The translations under genes and the position numbers were made by a program. Source: Bacteroidia bacterium (lineage in GTDB: Bacteria > Bacteroidota > Bacteroidia > B-17B0 > Aurantibacillaceae). Taken from it: 64,000 bases of DNA. Of the stretch, positions 43,448 to 53,914 are shown piece by piece (positions within the stretch are counted from its first letter, which is position 1; each line of letters starts with the position of its first letter). The stretch spans positions 124,001 to 188,000 of the forward strand of contig JAEUTN010000014.1 in assembly GCA_016787895.1 (NCBI GenBank). Direction: 5' to 3'. The notes below the pieces were generated by a model that saw only the letters and a program-made list of their open reading frames with translations, ran no database searches and had not been told where the DNA came from.

Positions 43448-44547
43448 GAATTCGCCAGAACTTCCATAATCCTTTCCGTTGCTTTGCCATCCCACAACTG
43501 AGGAATACGGCCCTTTTTGTAGGTGTTGCTCTCAATCTGTTGAATATGCCCTTTTAATTCCTTAAGGTCGAAACTCAACAAGGTGTTGCTTCCTTCATCA
43601 ACGGTTACCGGGCGTTCAGTATTGGGCCGTATAGTTAAACACGGTTTCCTCCTGTAGGTTGATTCTTCCTGTATTCCACCGCTATCTGTAATAATAAAAG
43701 CACAGGTTTTTACCAATTTTTGAAAGGCAAAATAATCCAAAGGCTCGGTACAAATAAGCTGAGGGTTTCCGCTTAAGCGCTCGTATAACATAAATTCCCT
43801 GGCGTTTTTTATTGTTCTGGGATGTATGGGAAAAACCACTTTGTATTTTTCCGATACATGCTCAATCAATTCAATCAACTTTAAAAACTCAGCCTTATCG
43901 TCCACCGTTGCAGGCCGATGCATGGTCATTAATACAAACGGGTAATTGTTCAATTTTAAGTCATCAATAATTCCGGAAGCTTCAATTTCTTTTTCATAGG
44001 CCATCATGGCATCAATCATGGTATTGCCTACAAAATGAATGTTTGTATCTTCCTTTTTTTCCTCCCTGAGATGTTTTAAACCGCTTGGTTCGGTTACAAA
44101 ATAAATATCAGACAATTCATCAGTGAGAACGCGATTAATTTCCTCAGGCATACTCCGGTCGAAACTTCGTAGTCCTGCTTCAATATGCCCAAGTTTGATG
44201 CCTTGTTTATTTGCAAACAGGGCGCCAGCCAGAGTCGAATTTACATCACCGGGCACCAACAGAACCTCGGGTTTACCAATTTGATTTATCAGGTCTTCCA
44301 AACCCATAAGTATTTCGGCAATCTGTTTGTTTTGTGAGCCAGGCTTAATGTTGAGAAAATAATCCGGTTGCAGATTAAATTGCTTAAAAAACACATCCGC
44401 CATCCTCTCATCGTAATGCTGACCGGTATGGATGATAGACACAGTAACTCCAGGATAACCTTGAGCCACTTCCTTAAACCGGGTTACTTTTATAAAATTA
44501 GGACGGGTCCCAACTAGTATGAAAATTGTCTTTTTTTTCTTGCTCAT
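43444..44547 (-). CDS. wecB: UDP-N-acetylglucosamine 2-epimerase (non-hydrolysing)
   Basis: The 367-aa protein interconverts UDP-GlcNAc and UDP-ManNAc. It begins IFILVGTRPNFIKVTRF (the GTRP-x-x-IK motif). Further signatures are TGQHYDERMADVFF, LVPGDVNSTLAGALFA, HIEAGLRSFD-RSMPEEINR and DSGGIQEESTYRRKPC near 285-300. The length is normal. In this cluster it supplies ManNAc or a derived amino sugar. It overlaps the downstream glycosyltransferase by 4 bp. Confidence 0.92.
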   Translation of the reverse strand: MSKKKKTIFILVGTRPNFIKVTRFKEVAQGYPGVTVSIIHTGQHYDERMADVFFKQFNLQPDYFLNIKPGSQNKQIAEILMGLEDLINQIGKPEVLLVPGDVNSTLAGALFANKQGIKLGHIEAGLRSFDRSMPEEINRVLTDELSDIYFVTEPSGLKHLREEKKEDTNIHFVGNTMIDAMMAYEKEIEASGIIDDLKLNNYPFVLMTMHRPATVDDKAEFLKLIELIEHVSEKYKVVFPIHPRTIKNAREFMLYERLSGNPQLICTEPLDYFAFQKLVKTCAFIITDSGGIQEESTYRRKPCLTIRPNTERPVTVDEGSNTLLSFDLKELKGHIQQIESNTYKKGRIPQLWDGKATERIMEVLANS

Positions 44548-44564
44548 TTCGATGACCTACCTAT

Positions 44565-45731
44565 CTATTGCAGTAATAAAGCAATTATCTGAGACAAACG
44601 GCTCTCACGGTTGTTCATTAATTGTATATTAATTCTACCAGCTTTTCCCATACGTTCAGCTAACTGAGGATTCCTAAGTAAATGAATAATTCGTTCAGCC
44701 ATTTTTTCAAAATCAAATTCTGGCACTAAATATCCTGTTATTCCATCTTGAACGTGTTCATTTATGCCATTATGTATAGTCGACACAACTGGCAGCTCGT
44801 GTGCTGCAGCCTCAGCTGGGCTTATAGCATATCCTTCCTGATCACCATTAGGAGCAGTTACACTGTGTTGTGCATAAACCCAGTGTTTATTCAGTATTGG
44901 AAAACTATCAGTTCTTTTTAAACTGCCAAGTAAGAAAACACTATCCTTTATATTCAAGTCCAGTATCCTCTTCTTTAACTCAGGCATTAATGGGCCATCA
45001 CCAATTATTGTCAATATTGCATCTGGTATACTCAATAATACTAGGTTAAAGGCATAAAGAAGCGCAATAGGATGCTTCTTTGCTGTTAGCCTGCCTAAAA
45101 ATATTACAGATGGCTTAAATTTAAGACGACTCTGCCAATCCATTGGAGTAATACTTTTAACATCAATTCCATATCTAATGACACGTATTTTCTCATCTTT
45201 TGCGCCTAATAATAACAGTAGCCTTCTCATATAATCTGAGGCTGCAATTAAATACTTCGCACTATTAAACACATAGCCAAGTTGCTCTAAATAGGCAGGA
45301 TCATTCACCGAAGACGTAATGTCATATCCGTGAACATGTACCACATATGGAATATTATTCTCTTCAAAATACTCCCGCAGCAATACTGCAGAATTTGCAT
45401 AGTCAACATAGGCTAAATCCAATTTTAGCCTAACATTCTTATTGACTGAATAATTTGCTAATTTTCTCTGTGTAAAAGACTTCCACCTAAAGCCTCTGCC
45501 GGAACCAAATACTTGTCCTATTTTGTAAACGAGATAAGATAGTGTTTCACCGGTATCTGAATAACCCGTTAATTTATAATTCAAATTAAAGTCATTATCA
45601 ATTTTTCCTCTTCGTCTTCCAGAGTAATAGATTAAATTAATATCTCTTACTTTACTAAGGTCATTTACCAAATCATAAATGAATGTTTCTGAAACACTAA
45701 AATTAGTATGTGAAAAATAACCTAAATTCAC
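44565..45731 (-). CDS. glycosyltransferase family 4 protein
   Basis: The 388-aa GT-B enzyme has an N-terminal SETFIYDLV motif and the C-terminal GT4 core: FKPSVIFLGRLTAKKHPIAL (about 192-211), LTIIGDGPL and EGYAISPAEAAAHELPVVST (about 300-320) with the E-x7-E catalytic pair. The start is GTG at 45731, 1 bp after the fucosyltransferase stop. From this gene rightward the sequence is clearly more A+T-rich than the core region. Sugar specificity is not predictable. Confidence 0.88.
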   Translation of the reverse strand: MNLGYFSHTNFSVSETFIYDLVNDLSKVRDINLIYYSGRRRGKIDNDFNLNYKLTGYSDTGETLSYLVYKIGQVFGSGRGFRWKSFTQRKLANYSVNKNVRLKLDLAYVDYANSAVLLREYFEENNIPYVVHVHGYDITSSVNDPAYLEQLGYVFNSAKYLIAASDYMRRLLLLLGAKDEKIRVIRYGIDVKSITPMDWQSRLKFKPSVIFLGRLTAKKHPIALLYAFNLVLLSIPDAILTIIGDGPLMPELKKRILDLNIKDSVFLLGSLKRTDSFPILNKHWVYAQHSVTAPNGDQEGYAISPAEAAAHELPVVSTIHNGINEHVQDGITGYLVPEFDFEKMAERIIHLLRNPQLAERMGKAGRINIQLMNNRESRLSQIIALLLQ

Positions 45732-45732
45732 T

Positions 45733-46653
45733 TTAATTTACTTCTTCAAAACTATTATTAATCTTTATCCAGTGCACTGGATATATCTCAGGTGGCACGA
45801 ATGAACTCTCCTTAGCCCATCTCGTTGGTGCAATTACCATTCCTTTTGAATTCTCTGATAACCAAGCTCCCCACCAAGAAAATGTGCTATTCGAAATAAT
45901 ATGATTATGACATTTAGTAATTAAATTAAAATCATTAGCCATTCCCTTCTTCGATCTATCTGTTAAAACAAAATTTGCATTTACAATAAAATCCAAATGT
46001 TTTTGACACCATTCTATATCTTCTGAAAAGACATAAAATATTGCTCCTTTAATAGATTTAGTTGCGTATTCATACGCCTTTACATAATAATCAACATTTA
46101 ATGCTCCAATAGTACGACTATAATAAGGATTGCTCACATAATCACCTCTTCGAACATGAACCGCAACAGCCTTGGTGTTGTTTGTCAGTATCAGTTTAGT
46201 GTAAATACTTTCAGTGAGAAAATGACTGTTGACCATAAAATCTCTCCGTATTTCATTTGTAACAGATTCGAAGTATTTATATGATTGCCATCGGCCAACA
46301 ATACAAATATTATTAGATAGCTTTAGATGTTTTCTGTTGAATTGGTGATTATTCTGAATCCAAAGATTTCGTCTTTTCAGTACTCTATTTAATTTGTGAT
46401 ATATTTTCTTAAGAAAAGAAGCATTCGTATATCCATTGAAATGAGCAATTTCTGATTCTGTAGCGAATTCAACTTTTAAATCGAATATATCCAAATCAAA
46501 TGAACGTTTTACATAATGTTCAATATCAGAATTCCCTTTAAGTAGACTTAAATCCAATTTTAATTCAGTTCCATTTTTTATTGCCAGCATCTTGCCGAAT
46601 GCATACTGAAACATTTGATTCCCCAAGCCACCCATTAACCTTACTACAATCAT
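45733..46653 (-). CDS. alpha-1,2-fucosyltransferase (GT11)
   Basis: The 306-aa enzyme has all GT11 signatures: GGLGNQMFQYAFGKMLA (8-24), HVRRGDYV (165-172), the donor-binding basic motif, and SNSTFSWWGAWLSE near 255-268. GT11 enzymes transfer L-fucose from GDP-fucose to O-2 of galactose, so the glycan probably carries fucose or a related 6-deoxyhexose. GDP-fucose synthesis genes are not in the window. Its ATG overlaps the upstream stop as ATGA (46650-46653). Confidence 0.9.
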   Translation of the reverse strand: MIVVRLMGGLGNQMFQYAFGKMLAIKNGTELKLDLSLLKGNSDIEHYVKRSFDLDIFDLKVEFATESEIAHFNGYTNASFLKKIYHKLNRVLKRRNLWIQNNHQFNRKHLKLSNNICIVGRWQSYKYFESVTNEIRRDFMVNSHFLTESIYTKLILTNNTKAVAVHVRRGDYVSNPYYSRTIGALNVDYYVKAYEYATKSIKGAIFYVFSEDIEWCQKHLDFIVNANFVLTDRSKKGMANDFNLITKCHNHIISNSTFSWWGAWLSENSKGMVIAPTRWAKESSFVPPEIYPVHWIKINNSFEEVN

Positions 46654-47807
46654 TCCAACAAATATGGCTTTAACTCCATAGCTCTGGCTACAAAACTATG
46701 ACTAGTTAATGTTCTTAATTGACCCCTTTTAGCTATTTCTTCTGCTTCACTGGGATTAGCGAGGTAGTACCTGACTTTATATAATAGTTCAGCATTAGTT
46801 TTGAAGGTGACAACCTCCCTATCTATTATAAATAAATCTTTTATATTTTCTTGATGTGACGCTATTAAAAGTGCACCTGCACCTGTTATTTCAAACAAAC
46901 GCTTGGCTCCGGCGTATTTATTCCAATCAAACTGATCATCGTCATACCCGGTTGTATGAATATGAATTGCGATTTTAGACTTTCTATAGACATTGTACAT
47001 TTCTAAGCCAAACAAAGGAGCTTTCATGTATTTAAAGACTAAAGAATTTTTAGGAAGTGACTCTCTTCCTGTGCCATAAACAGATAAATTAATGTTGTTT
47101 TGAAGCAGGAATTCCAGTACCTCAAATCTAAAATTATGGCCGAGGGTAAACCCTCCGATAAAAGTAACGTCAAAATTTTTGTGCTCTATCTTATTCATAG
47201 TTTGTAACAGCGAATCGTCAAAGGCTTGTTGAATATATAGTGTAAAATAAAATTTACCTTTAAAATACTCATGAAGCTGCAAAGCCGCAGTTACAATTAT
47301 ATCAAATTTATGATAAGGAAACTTCGGAAATTCTTTCCATAGTGGAGTAGTCCATTGCAAAATAATTTTTCTACAATAGCTTTTTAAAACAGTTACTTGT
47401 TTTTCAGTTAAATAAATATTTGAATAAACATAAATATATTCGGGTTTTAATAATTCCACTTGTTTCAGTAATACCATAAAATGTGTTGTATTGTAAGCGC
47501 TTCGGTATTGCTTTAAAACACGAGCTTTAAAACTCCGGATTGGCTTTAGTAACCACCATTTCAATAATAAAAGTGTATTGTGCTCTTTTAGCCATTGCAG
47601 CTGCAACGGATTGGCTTCAGGAACAATGATATTAGTCTCAAAACCTATTGACTCAAAAGCGAGTGCTAAACTATTTGATTGATAATATTTCTCTTGAAGT
47701 AATGCATTAAGAGCTTGTAAATATGTGTATTTTATTTTGAAAAGACCAGTGCTCTTACGCGAATAAAAATAATTGTAATCCTCCAGCAGAAATAATATTT
47801 TAGGCAT
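46650..47807 (-). CDS. glycosyltransferase-like protein (CgeB/GT4-like)
   Basis: The ATG at 47807 (MPKILFLLEDYNYFYSRKST) is chosen; it overlaps the upstream gene by 8 bp. The 385-aa protein has a GT-B-like second half: DVTFIGGFTLGHNFRFEVLE near 225, then AKRLFEITGAGALLIASHQE near 310, similar to the spore-maturation/CgeB-type glycosyltransferases. The N-terminal half is more divergent. It likely transfers one residue of the repeat unit. Confidence 0.75.
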   Translation of the reverse strand: MPKILFLLEDYNYFYSRKSTGLFKIKYTYLQALNALLQEKYYQSNSLALAFESIGFETNIIVPEANPLQLQWLKEHNTLLLLKWWLLKPIRSFKARVLKQYRSAYNTTHFMVLLKQVELLKPEYIYVYSNIYLTEKQVTVLKSYCRKIILQWTTPLWKEFPKFPYHKFDIIVTAALQLHEYFKGKFYFTLYIQQAFDDSLLQTMNKIEHKNFDVTFIGGFTLGHNFRFEVLEFLLQNNINLSVYGTGRESLPKNSLVFKYMKAPLFGLEMYNVYRKSKIAIHIHTTGYDDDQFDWNKYAGAKRLFEITGAGALLIASHQENIKDLFIIDREVVTFKTNAELLYKVRYYLANPSEAEEIAKRGQLRTLTSHSFVARAMELKPYLLE

Positions 47808-48993
47808 AATTGTTCCTAGATCTAGCAACTAAACGTTTTATCGGCACCAGAACGTTCACAATTACCTTCAATTTCATTTTATTAAATCCTTTTATCAATT
47901 TTACAATCAACAAATCATCTTCTGTGCCATAATATTCATGTGGGATTGGTTTTTCGCTCATCATTTTATTCCACTCATCTTTCGAAAAATCAAGCTTTTT
48001 TATTACGTATTCTTCTAATTGAACTATTTCATCCTTGGACAAAGGCGGATTATTTTTCAATTCGTTAATGGCCTCGGCCTTTCCTATTTCATTATTCAAG
48101 ATTAGATTTGAGAGGTGAGCCACACGTTTATCAACGCCGAATTTACGAGGCAATATGTAACCTTGATAAAATTTTGTCCATATTGATTCGTAGTGTTTTC
48201 CACCGTAATCACGCCAATCAAACTCCTCAATTATTACCTTTTTTACATCATTTTTTTTGTAATCAATATAATTTATAATATCAACTGATTTTAGTTTATA
48301 AAAGAGCTTGTAAAAAAACAGTTTCATAAATCCTAATTGCGGAAATGTTTTTAAAGGCTTGGTGCCATACCTTTTATGAATGTTTTTTATATTGGTTAGA
48401 TCATTCTTATTATATACCCAATCGCGACCAATAACGTATTCAGTGGCTAAATTTGTGCCTGTTACAATGTATTTAATTTTATATTTTATTGACAATTTAT
48501 ATAATGATGCTACAATCATATGATCGGACAACACTTCAATATCTATTACCGATGCCTTTAAATAGGCTCGTTGCAAATCTTTGAACTCTTCCCAATTCAC
48601 CACATAGGTTTCCAGATCAAATCCAGTCACTTTAATGATATTTTCGATATTTTTTACAGCCAATTCAGAGTTCCAGCCATTATCAAAATGTACAGCGAGC
48701 GCCCGCAGTCCCAAATTCTTAACCAAATAGGCCACATATGTGCTGTCAACACCACCGCTTAAACCAATAATGCAGTCATAGGGTTTACTTTTACCGCTCT
48801 TTCTTATTTTGCTTAGGTGCCTACTCAATTCGCTTTTTAAAATATCTTTTGATCGACCAAATGTATAATTACGCATTTTTTCGAATCCCGTGCAATAACT
48901 GCATAGGCCGATATCATTAAAAGTAATTTCATTGGTGATGGCATTATCCATTAAACAACGCGTACATTGCTGATATTGTTGCTTATCTGCCAT
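47800..48993 (-). CDS. N-acetyl sugar amidotransferase (WbpG/PseA/LegX family)
   Basis: The 397-aa ATP-pyrophosphatase-fold enzyme begins with a zinc-type site (Cys10, Cys13, Cys31, Cys34) and the PP-loop LSGGVDSTYVAY at 78-89. Members such as WbpG convert an N-acetyl group to an acetamidino group on a UDP-sugar. They normally receive ammonia from HisH/HisF-like partners; none is in this window. It overlaps the upstream asnB by one base (TAATG) and the downstream glycosyltransferase by 8 bp. Confidence 0.88.
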   Translation of the reverse strand: MADKQQYQQCTRCLMDNAITNEITFNDIGLCSYCTGFEKMRNYTFGRSKDILKSELSRHLSKIRKSGKSKPYDCIIGLSGGVDSTYVAYLVKNLGLRALAVHFDNGWNSELAVKNIENIIKVTGFDLETYVVNWEEFKDLQRAYLKASVIDIEVLSDHMIVASLYKLSIKYKIKYIVTGTNLATEYVIGRDWVYNKNDLTNIKNIHKRYGTKPLKTFPQLGFMKLFFYKLFYKLKSVDIINYIDYKKNDVKKVIIEEFDWRDYGGKHYESIWTKFYQGYILPRKFGVDKRVAHLSNLILNNEIGKAEAINELKNNPPLSKDEIVQLEEYVIKKLDFSKDEWNKMMSEKPIPHEYYGTEDDLLIVKLIKGFNKMKLKVIVNVLVPIKRLVARSRNNYA

Positions 48994-50870
48994 TATTCTT
49001 TAATAATCATATCAGCATTAAGATAACACCATGCCTTTGAAGCAAGCACTGGAGTCCATCTTTTCGTTTTCGTAAGGTCTTTAAATTCTTTAGCTAATTT
49101 TTTTCCCTTCCAATATGGTGAATTTAAGAATGCTTCTGAAGAAACGGTATCCATAATAAATTGTGAAAGACTTCCGTTGAACCAGTCTGCCGTAGGTGCT
49201 GCTAATCCAATTTTTGTCCTTCGTTTTAATATTTCTTCGGGCACAATGCCCTTCATGGCGTCTCTGAGTATACGCTTTGTAAAACCATTCCCCAATTTTG
49301 AACTTTGTGGTAAACCCCACACAAATTCCACTAATCGATAATCCATCATCGGCATACGTATCTCAATAGAATTTTGCATAGCCGCTCTATCAAAATCTCG
49401 TAAATTATATGGCAGCTCCGTATATTGAAATTGTTTGTATAAAAATCTATTAGCATGGCCTTTGATGCTTTCCGGAATCCAGAAGTCCTCCTTTTTCTCT
49501 CTAAAAAACACCTTTAAGATACTCTTTACCTTATTTTTTATCCCGGGTTTAAATTTATTGGAGAAACGCTCCACTTCAACTTCTAAAGCCGTAATCTGCA
49601 TCGGATCTATCGTTTCATTGGTCATGGCTAAGTAAAGCTCGGCTATTTCTCTTGAGTTTTTATCACCGTTTAAATGAGCTTCAAATAAAGCTTCATATAC
49701 CGAAGATCTGTATCCAAATAATAGTTCATCGCCTGCGTGACCATCAAGTGAAACAATGATATTTTGTTGCCGCATAGCTTTGTAAACGTCTGTAACAGCA
49801 ACAAGCGGTGTACTTGTGATTGAGTCAAAAAGTTTTGTTGTTACTCTTATATCATCTATTAAGTTTGAATAGGAATTTTCAATAATATTAACCTCTGCAT
49901 TACATTCCTTTTGGATCATCTTCACAAATTTTGCTTCATCCAGATCCGTGCCTGGAAAACTGATCGAAAATGCCTTTTGCCAATTTTTTGGTAATCTTGC
50001 GTCTGAGAGTTTTTGTTTTGCCAAGTGCTTAATTGTACAAAACACCGAAGAAGAATCAATTCCTCCACTTAATGCCGATGCAATAGACACGTCACTTCGT
50101 AAACGAAGTTTACACGCGTCTAAAAATAAATTTTTGAATTGTTCTACTTGATCATTATATGCAATATTTATCGGTTTAATGTTAGTAGTTAGTTCATACC
50201 ACTTATCCTCTTTGAAGCAGTTTGGATTAACATATGCGAAGTGCCCAGCTTTAAGTTGATAAATATCCTTAAATATAGTTTTACCAATTGGTTCTAATAA
50301 ACCAGGAGAATGAATTGAATAAATCAGATTTTGATCATTAATTATGCGTTGATAACCATGCAAATACTTAAAAGCCAGAGTTTCAGATGCAAATGCGAAT
50401 AATTTACCCGGAATGTAAATATAATGCAAAGGCTTAACCCCAAAACGGTCACGCGCAATGAATATTTCATTCTTAACCCTATCATATATCGCAAAAGCAA
50501 ACATGCCATTAAACTTATCAAGGCACTTACTACCCCATTTAAGATATGCAGCAAGTATGACTTCGGTATCAGAATTTGATTGAAATTTAAATCCTTCTTC
50601 TATTAATTTTTCGCGGATTTCCAAAAAGTTATAGACTTCTCCATTATATGTTATCCAAAAACCGGTATCAAAATATTGCATGGGTTGTTTACCCATTTCA
50701 CTCAAATCTAAAATAGCTAAACGCCGATGACCTAGCGCAATATTACTTTCATTAAATACTTGATAGCCACTTCCATCAGGCCCACGATGTTTCATGCTGT
50801 CAGTAAATTGGATAATCTCCTCATTTCTTACTTCCAATTTGAATCGCCAAATACCCGCTATACCGCACAT
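48993..50870 (-). CDS. asnB: AsnB-type glutamine-dependent amidotransferase, copy 1
   Basis: The 625-aa protein starts MCGIAGIW with the catalytic Cys2 of the class II glutaminase domain (about 1-210) and RHRGPDGSGYQ-like substrate motifs. The ATP-pyrophosphatase domain (about 225-580) has SALSGGIDSSSVFC. In surface-polysaccharide clusters such enzymes usually amidate uronic acids (as WbpS and WbmE do) rather than make asparagine. It is one of three such genes here and overlaps the glycosyltransferase upstream by 13 bp. Confidence 0.88.
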   Translation of the reverse strand: MCGIAGIWRFKLEVRNEEIIQFTDSMKHRGPDGSGYQVFNESNIALGHRRLAILDLSEMGKQPMQYFDTGFWITYNGEVYNFLEIREKLIEEGFKFQSNSDTEVILAAYLKWGSKCLDKFNGMFAFAIYDRVKNEIFIARDRFGVKPLHYIYIPGKLFAFASETLAFKYLHGYQRIINDQNLIYSIHSPGLLEPIGKTIFKDIYQLKAGHFAYVNPNCFKEDKWYELTTNIKPINIAYNDQVEQFKNLFLDACKLRLRSDVSIASALSGGIDSSSVFCTIKHLAKQKLSDARLPKNWQKAFSISFPGTDLDEAKFVKMIQKECNAEVNIIENSYSNLIDDIRVTTKLFDSITSTPLVAVTDVYKAMRQQNIIVSLDGHAGDELLFGYRSSVYEALFEAHLNGDKNSREIAELYLAMTNETIDPMQITALEVEVERFSNKFKPGIKNKVKSILKVFFREKKEDFWIPESIKGHANRFLYKQFQYTELPYNLRDFDRAAMQNSIEIRMPMMDYRLVEFVWGLPQSSKLGNGFTKRILRDAMKGIVPEEILKRRTKIGLAAPTADWFNGSLSQFIMDTVSSEAFLNSPYWKGKKLAKEFKDLTKTKRWTPVLASKAWCYLNADMIIKE

Positions 50871-52024
50871 AATCGATCTACCTCCCTAAGTATTTTCTTT
50901 TGTTCTTCTGAATCGTTAATAATTCTTGCAGCCTCGTCACTTTTTCTCTTGTAAAAATCAATGTTTTTACTTGCTAACAAGATTGCCTTTGCAAACTCTT
51001 CAGCTGAATAATCTTTAGAAACAACACCCAATTGATATTTTTCAACCAGGTCTTTCATTTCAGGGTTTGGAGAAACAACAATTGCCAATCGAGCCTGAAT
51101 AAATTCGAAAAGTTTGTTGGGGAGGGCATTCAAATAATTAAAATTTAGAGGGGGTAGTAAAAATATACCCAGATCATAAGCATTAATAAAAACTGGTATA
51201 TCGTTAGTTGGAACAGGTGCAAGAAAATTTATGCGAGGATCATTTTTTGCGAGCTCCCTTAATTTAGGATAGACAATACTATCAGGAATCAACATTAAGT
51301 CAAGAAAAAAATTTTTAGGCAAATGCTTCATACACTCAATAGTCAAATCTATCCTACGTGAAGCGTTACATATACCGTGGTGGATCATTCGTATATTATC
51401 TTCTGAATTCTGAGTAGGTTTAAGCTCATAATACGGTTTAGAATTTCTGATTAGTATCTGATTGGTTATCCCAATGTTTTCGTACGACTTAATAATCGAA
51501 TTACACACTACAAAAAAAGAACTCGCTTTTGAAGAATATTTTTTTAGGATATCATCATAAAGCGGTTTTATAGTTTTTACCCAATGTTCGTTATCCTCAA
51601 ATTCAAGTGGATAATATTCATGGAAGTTGAGAATCAAAGGCACATTGAGTTTACTCACGGCATTGCATACCCAGGGTAAATGCATAATTCCATGCAAGAT
51701 AATAATATTAGGCTGGGCCTTCATCAATTGTGCCTCATTCCATTTTTTGAGATTAGTAATTGATAAAACCGCTTTATATGATCTAATTTTCAAATATGCC
51801 CTAAGAACAGCGCTAATGAGTTTTCTTATTGGTAGAGGGTACTTAAAATGAAAATTTATTCTTGCAGGACTTTCTAAATATTTTAGGTTATAAAAAGGAT
51901 AAGGTAATTTACTTTCCTTTCCAAATAATAACAAATGGTAGCTATACTTAAGAGCGTTAATTTCCATCAAAACCCGTGGTTCTGATTGTAAATTGCCGTC
52001 ACTTATAATTGCTACCCTTTTCAA
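50858..52024 (-). CDS. glycosyltransferase, GT-B
   Basis: The 388-aa protein begins MKRVAIISDGNLQSEPRVLM, a common start for GT4-like enzymes of envelope clusters. The C-terminal half has a Rossmann donor domain with DLGIFLLPP and LPNKLFEFIQARLAIVVSPN (about 305-325), where the conserved Glu sits. It lies between two asnB genes, 3 bp after one and overlapping the next by 13 bp. Specificity is unknown. Confidence 0.82.
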   Translation of the reverse strand: MKRVAIISDGNLQSEPRVLMEINALKYSYHLLLFGKESKLPYPFYNLKYLESPARINFHFKYPLPIRKLISAVLRAYLKIRSYKAVLSITNLKKWNEAQLMKAQPNIIILHGIMHLPWVCNAVSKLNVPLILNFHEYYPLEFEDNEHWVKTIKPLYDDILKKYSSKASSFFVVCNSIIKSYENIGITNQILIRNSKPYYELKPTQNSEDNIRMIHHGICNASRRIDLTIECMKHLPKNFFLDLMLIPDSIVYPKLRELAKNDPRINFLAPVPTNDIPVFINAYDLGIFLLPPLNFNYLNALPNKLFEFIQARLAIVVSPNPEMKDLVEKYQLGVVSKDYSAEEFAKAILLASKNIDFYKRKSDEAARIINDSEEQKKILREVDRLCAV

Positions 52025-52027
52025 AAT

Positions 52028-53914
52028 TTAATGTAATAATGCAGCAACATTAAGTGCCTGCCAATCAAGCTTTCTGTTCTTTAAAGCTTCGCTATTTAGA
52101 ATACCCTCTTTCTGCAACTTGATATACGACTCTTGTACCTGATCTTGTAAGACTCGATTTTTCATCCAATTGGCTTGTGGTGGTTCATAACCAACCTTAT
52201 CCACTCGTCTTTCAATCTCCTTTGGTAAAATTCCAATCATTGCATCTCTGAGTAATGCTTTTGTCCAACCTTCCTTAATTTTATAGGAAGACGGCAAGGT
52301 AAACAAGAACTCCACTAATTCAGTACTTAGAAATGGTAAGCGAACTTCTCGGCTATGCGCCATTGAATTACGGTCACTGAATCTAAGCAGATCCTCCAAA
52401 TTATAGGTTTCAACTGAGTACTTTAAGTAATTATTGAGTGTATTTCCATTGAAATTAAAATCAAATAGTTTTTGTTCAGCTACCATCTCAAAAAACTCCG
52501 CGTTGTAATTTGTATTCAATGGCATTTTCATTGCTATACGTTCATACTTGGCTGGATTTATTTTCCTGTATATTGGACGTATTGCAGTTTTTATTTTATC
52601 TTTTAGCGTTGTCTTTAGTGTACTTAATTCGTAATCTGATATTAACTTATACTGAAGTGATTGGTCAAATTGGAGATGAGGATGAATTTGTTTCATGAAC
52701 TCCAATTCAGTATTATATTTTAACTGATCAGTATGGCTCAATTCTTTTAAATAATGGTGGAGGTAAAATTCATAGCCTGCCAGGATCTCATCCGCGCCTT
52801 GACCGTCCAATAGAACGATAACATTTTGTTTTTTCGCTTCGGCCATCACGCAATATTGAGCGTAAATACTAGCTGTTGGAAATGGCTCATCTTGATGAAA
52901 CATCAATTTACCAAGATCGCTTATAAAATCCTGTTCGTTTGGCCACGTTTCATATGCATCAATATTTTTTCCTTCTAAAACATACTTAATAAATTTTCCC
53001 TCATCCCTGTGAAAATTTTTGAAACGTGCAGAAAATGTCTTTTGCCTAATGCTTTTTGCTTTATAAAGCTCCTGTATAACGCAAACAATGCTTGAACTAT
53101 CTAAACCACCCGATAAACTTGATCCAACCGGGACATCGCTGCGCATTCTTCTTGTAATAGACTCGTAGAATAATCTTCTAAATTCTACTATTGCTTCATG
53201 ATAAGAAATTTTAGTGGTAATTCTAAGGTCTATTTTCCAATATCTTTGTTCAGTTAATTCGCAATTGTCATTTATTACAACATATGATGCTTTTGGCAAT
53301 TTCTTTACATGTTTATAAAATGTTTCGTGTTCATCTGAAGGATTTGAAAGTACGTATGGATTTTCCAGGTAATTAAACAATAATATTTCATTAAATTCCC
53401 TTGATATTCCAGCTTCAAACAATTGCTTTATCTCTGACCCAAAAACAAAATGCTTCCCGGGAATATGCACATAGAAAAAAGGCTTCTCCCCAAATCTATC
53501 TCTTGCACAAAACAACTCATCCTTTTCATTGTCATAAATAGCAAAAGCAAACATGCCATCCAATAACTCAAGACAATTATTGCCATACTTACTGTAAAGA
53601 GCAAGTAATACTTCAGTATCAGAATCTGAATTAAATCTAAATCCTTCTTTTATTAGTTCTTTCTTTAATTCAACATAATTATATATTTCTCCATTAAAAG
53701 TAAGAGTATACCTACCGTTATAATGCATAGGCTGCTTTGCGGCATCACTCAGATCAATGATCGACAAACGACGATGGCCTAATGCCAAATTTTCGTCGTT
53801 GTTCATCCAATATCCTTCTCCATCAGGGCCTCTATGATAAATTACATCGGCCATCTTTTTAACCAAGCTAAGATCAACTTTTTTCTTAGAGAATATGCCT
53901 GCTATGCCACACAT
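52028..53914 (-). CDS. asnB: AsnB-type glutamine-dependent amidotransferase, copy 2
   Basis: The 628-aa protein has Cys2 (MCGIAGIFSKKKV), HRGPDGEGYW, the glutaminase domain to about residue 210, and the PP-loop GSSLSGGLDSSSIVC. It ends VDKVGYEPPQANW...LLH. It is homologous to copies 1 and 3 but clearly diverged, so it is not a recent duplicate; each probably acts on a different sugar acid. The stop of the neighbouring epimerase abuts its ATG directly, as it does not overlap. Confidence 0.88.
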   Translation of the reverse strand: MCGIAGIFSKKKVDLSLVKKMADVIYHRGPDGEGYWMNNDENLALGHRRLSIIDLSDAAKQPMHYNGRYTLTFNGEIYNYVELKKELIKEGFRFNSDSDTEVLLALYSKYGNNCLELLDGMFAFAIYDNEKDELFCARDRFGEKPFFYVHIPGKHFVFGSEIKQLFEAGISREFNEILLFNYLENPYVLSNPSDEHETFYKHVKKLPKASYVVINDNCELTEQRYWKIDLRITTKISYHEAIVEFRRLFYESITRRMRSDVPVGSSLSGGLDSSSIVCVIQELYKAKSIRQKTFSARFKNFHRDEGKFIKYVLEGKNIDAYETWPNEQDFISDLGKLMFHQDEPFPTASIYAQYCVMAEAKKQNVIVLLDGQGADEILAGYEFYLHHYLKELSHTDQLKYNTELEFMKQIHPHLQFDQSLQYKLISDYELSTLKTTLKDKIKTAIRPIYRKINPAKYERIAMKMPLNTNYNAEFFEMVAEQKLFDFNFNGNTLNNYLKYSVETYNLEDLLRFSDRNSMAHSREVRLPFLSTELVEFLFTLPSSYKIKEGWTKALLRDAMIGILPKEIERRVDKVGYEPPQANWMKNRVLQDQVQESYIKLQKEGILNSEALKNRKLDWQALNVAALLH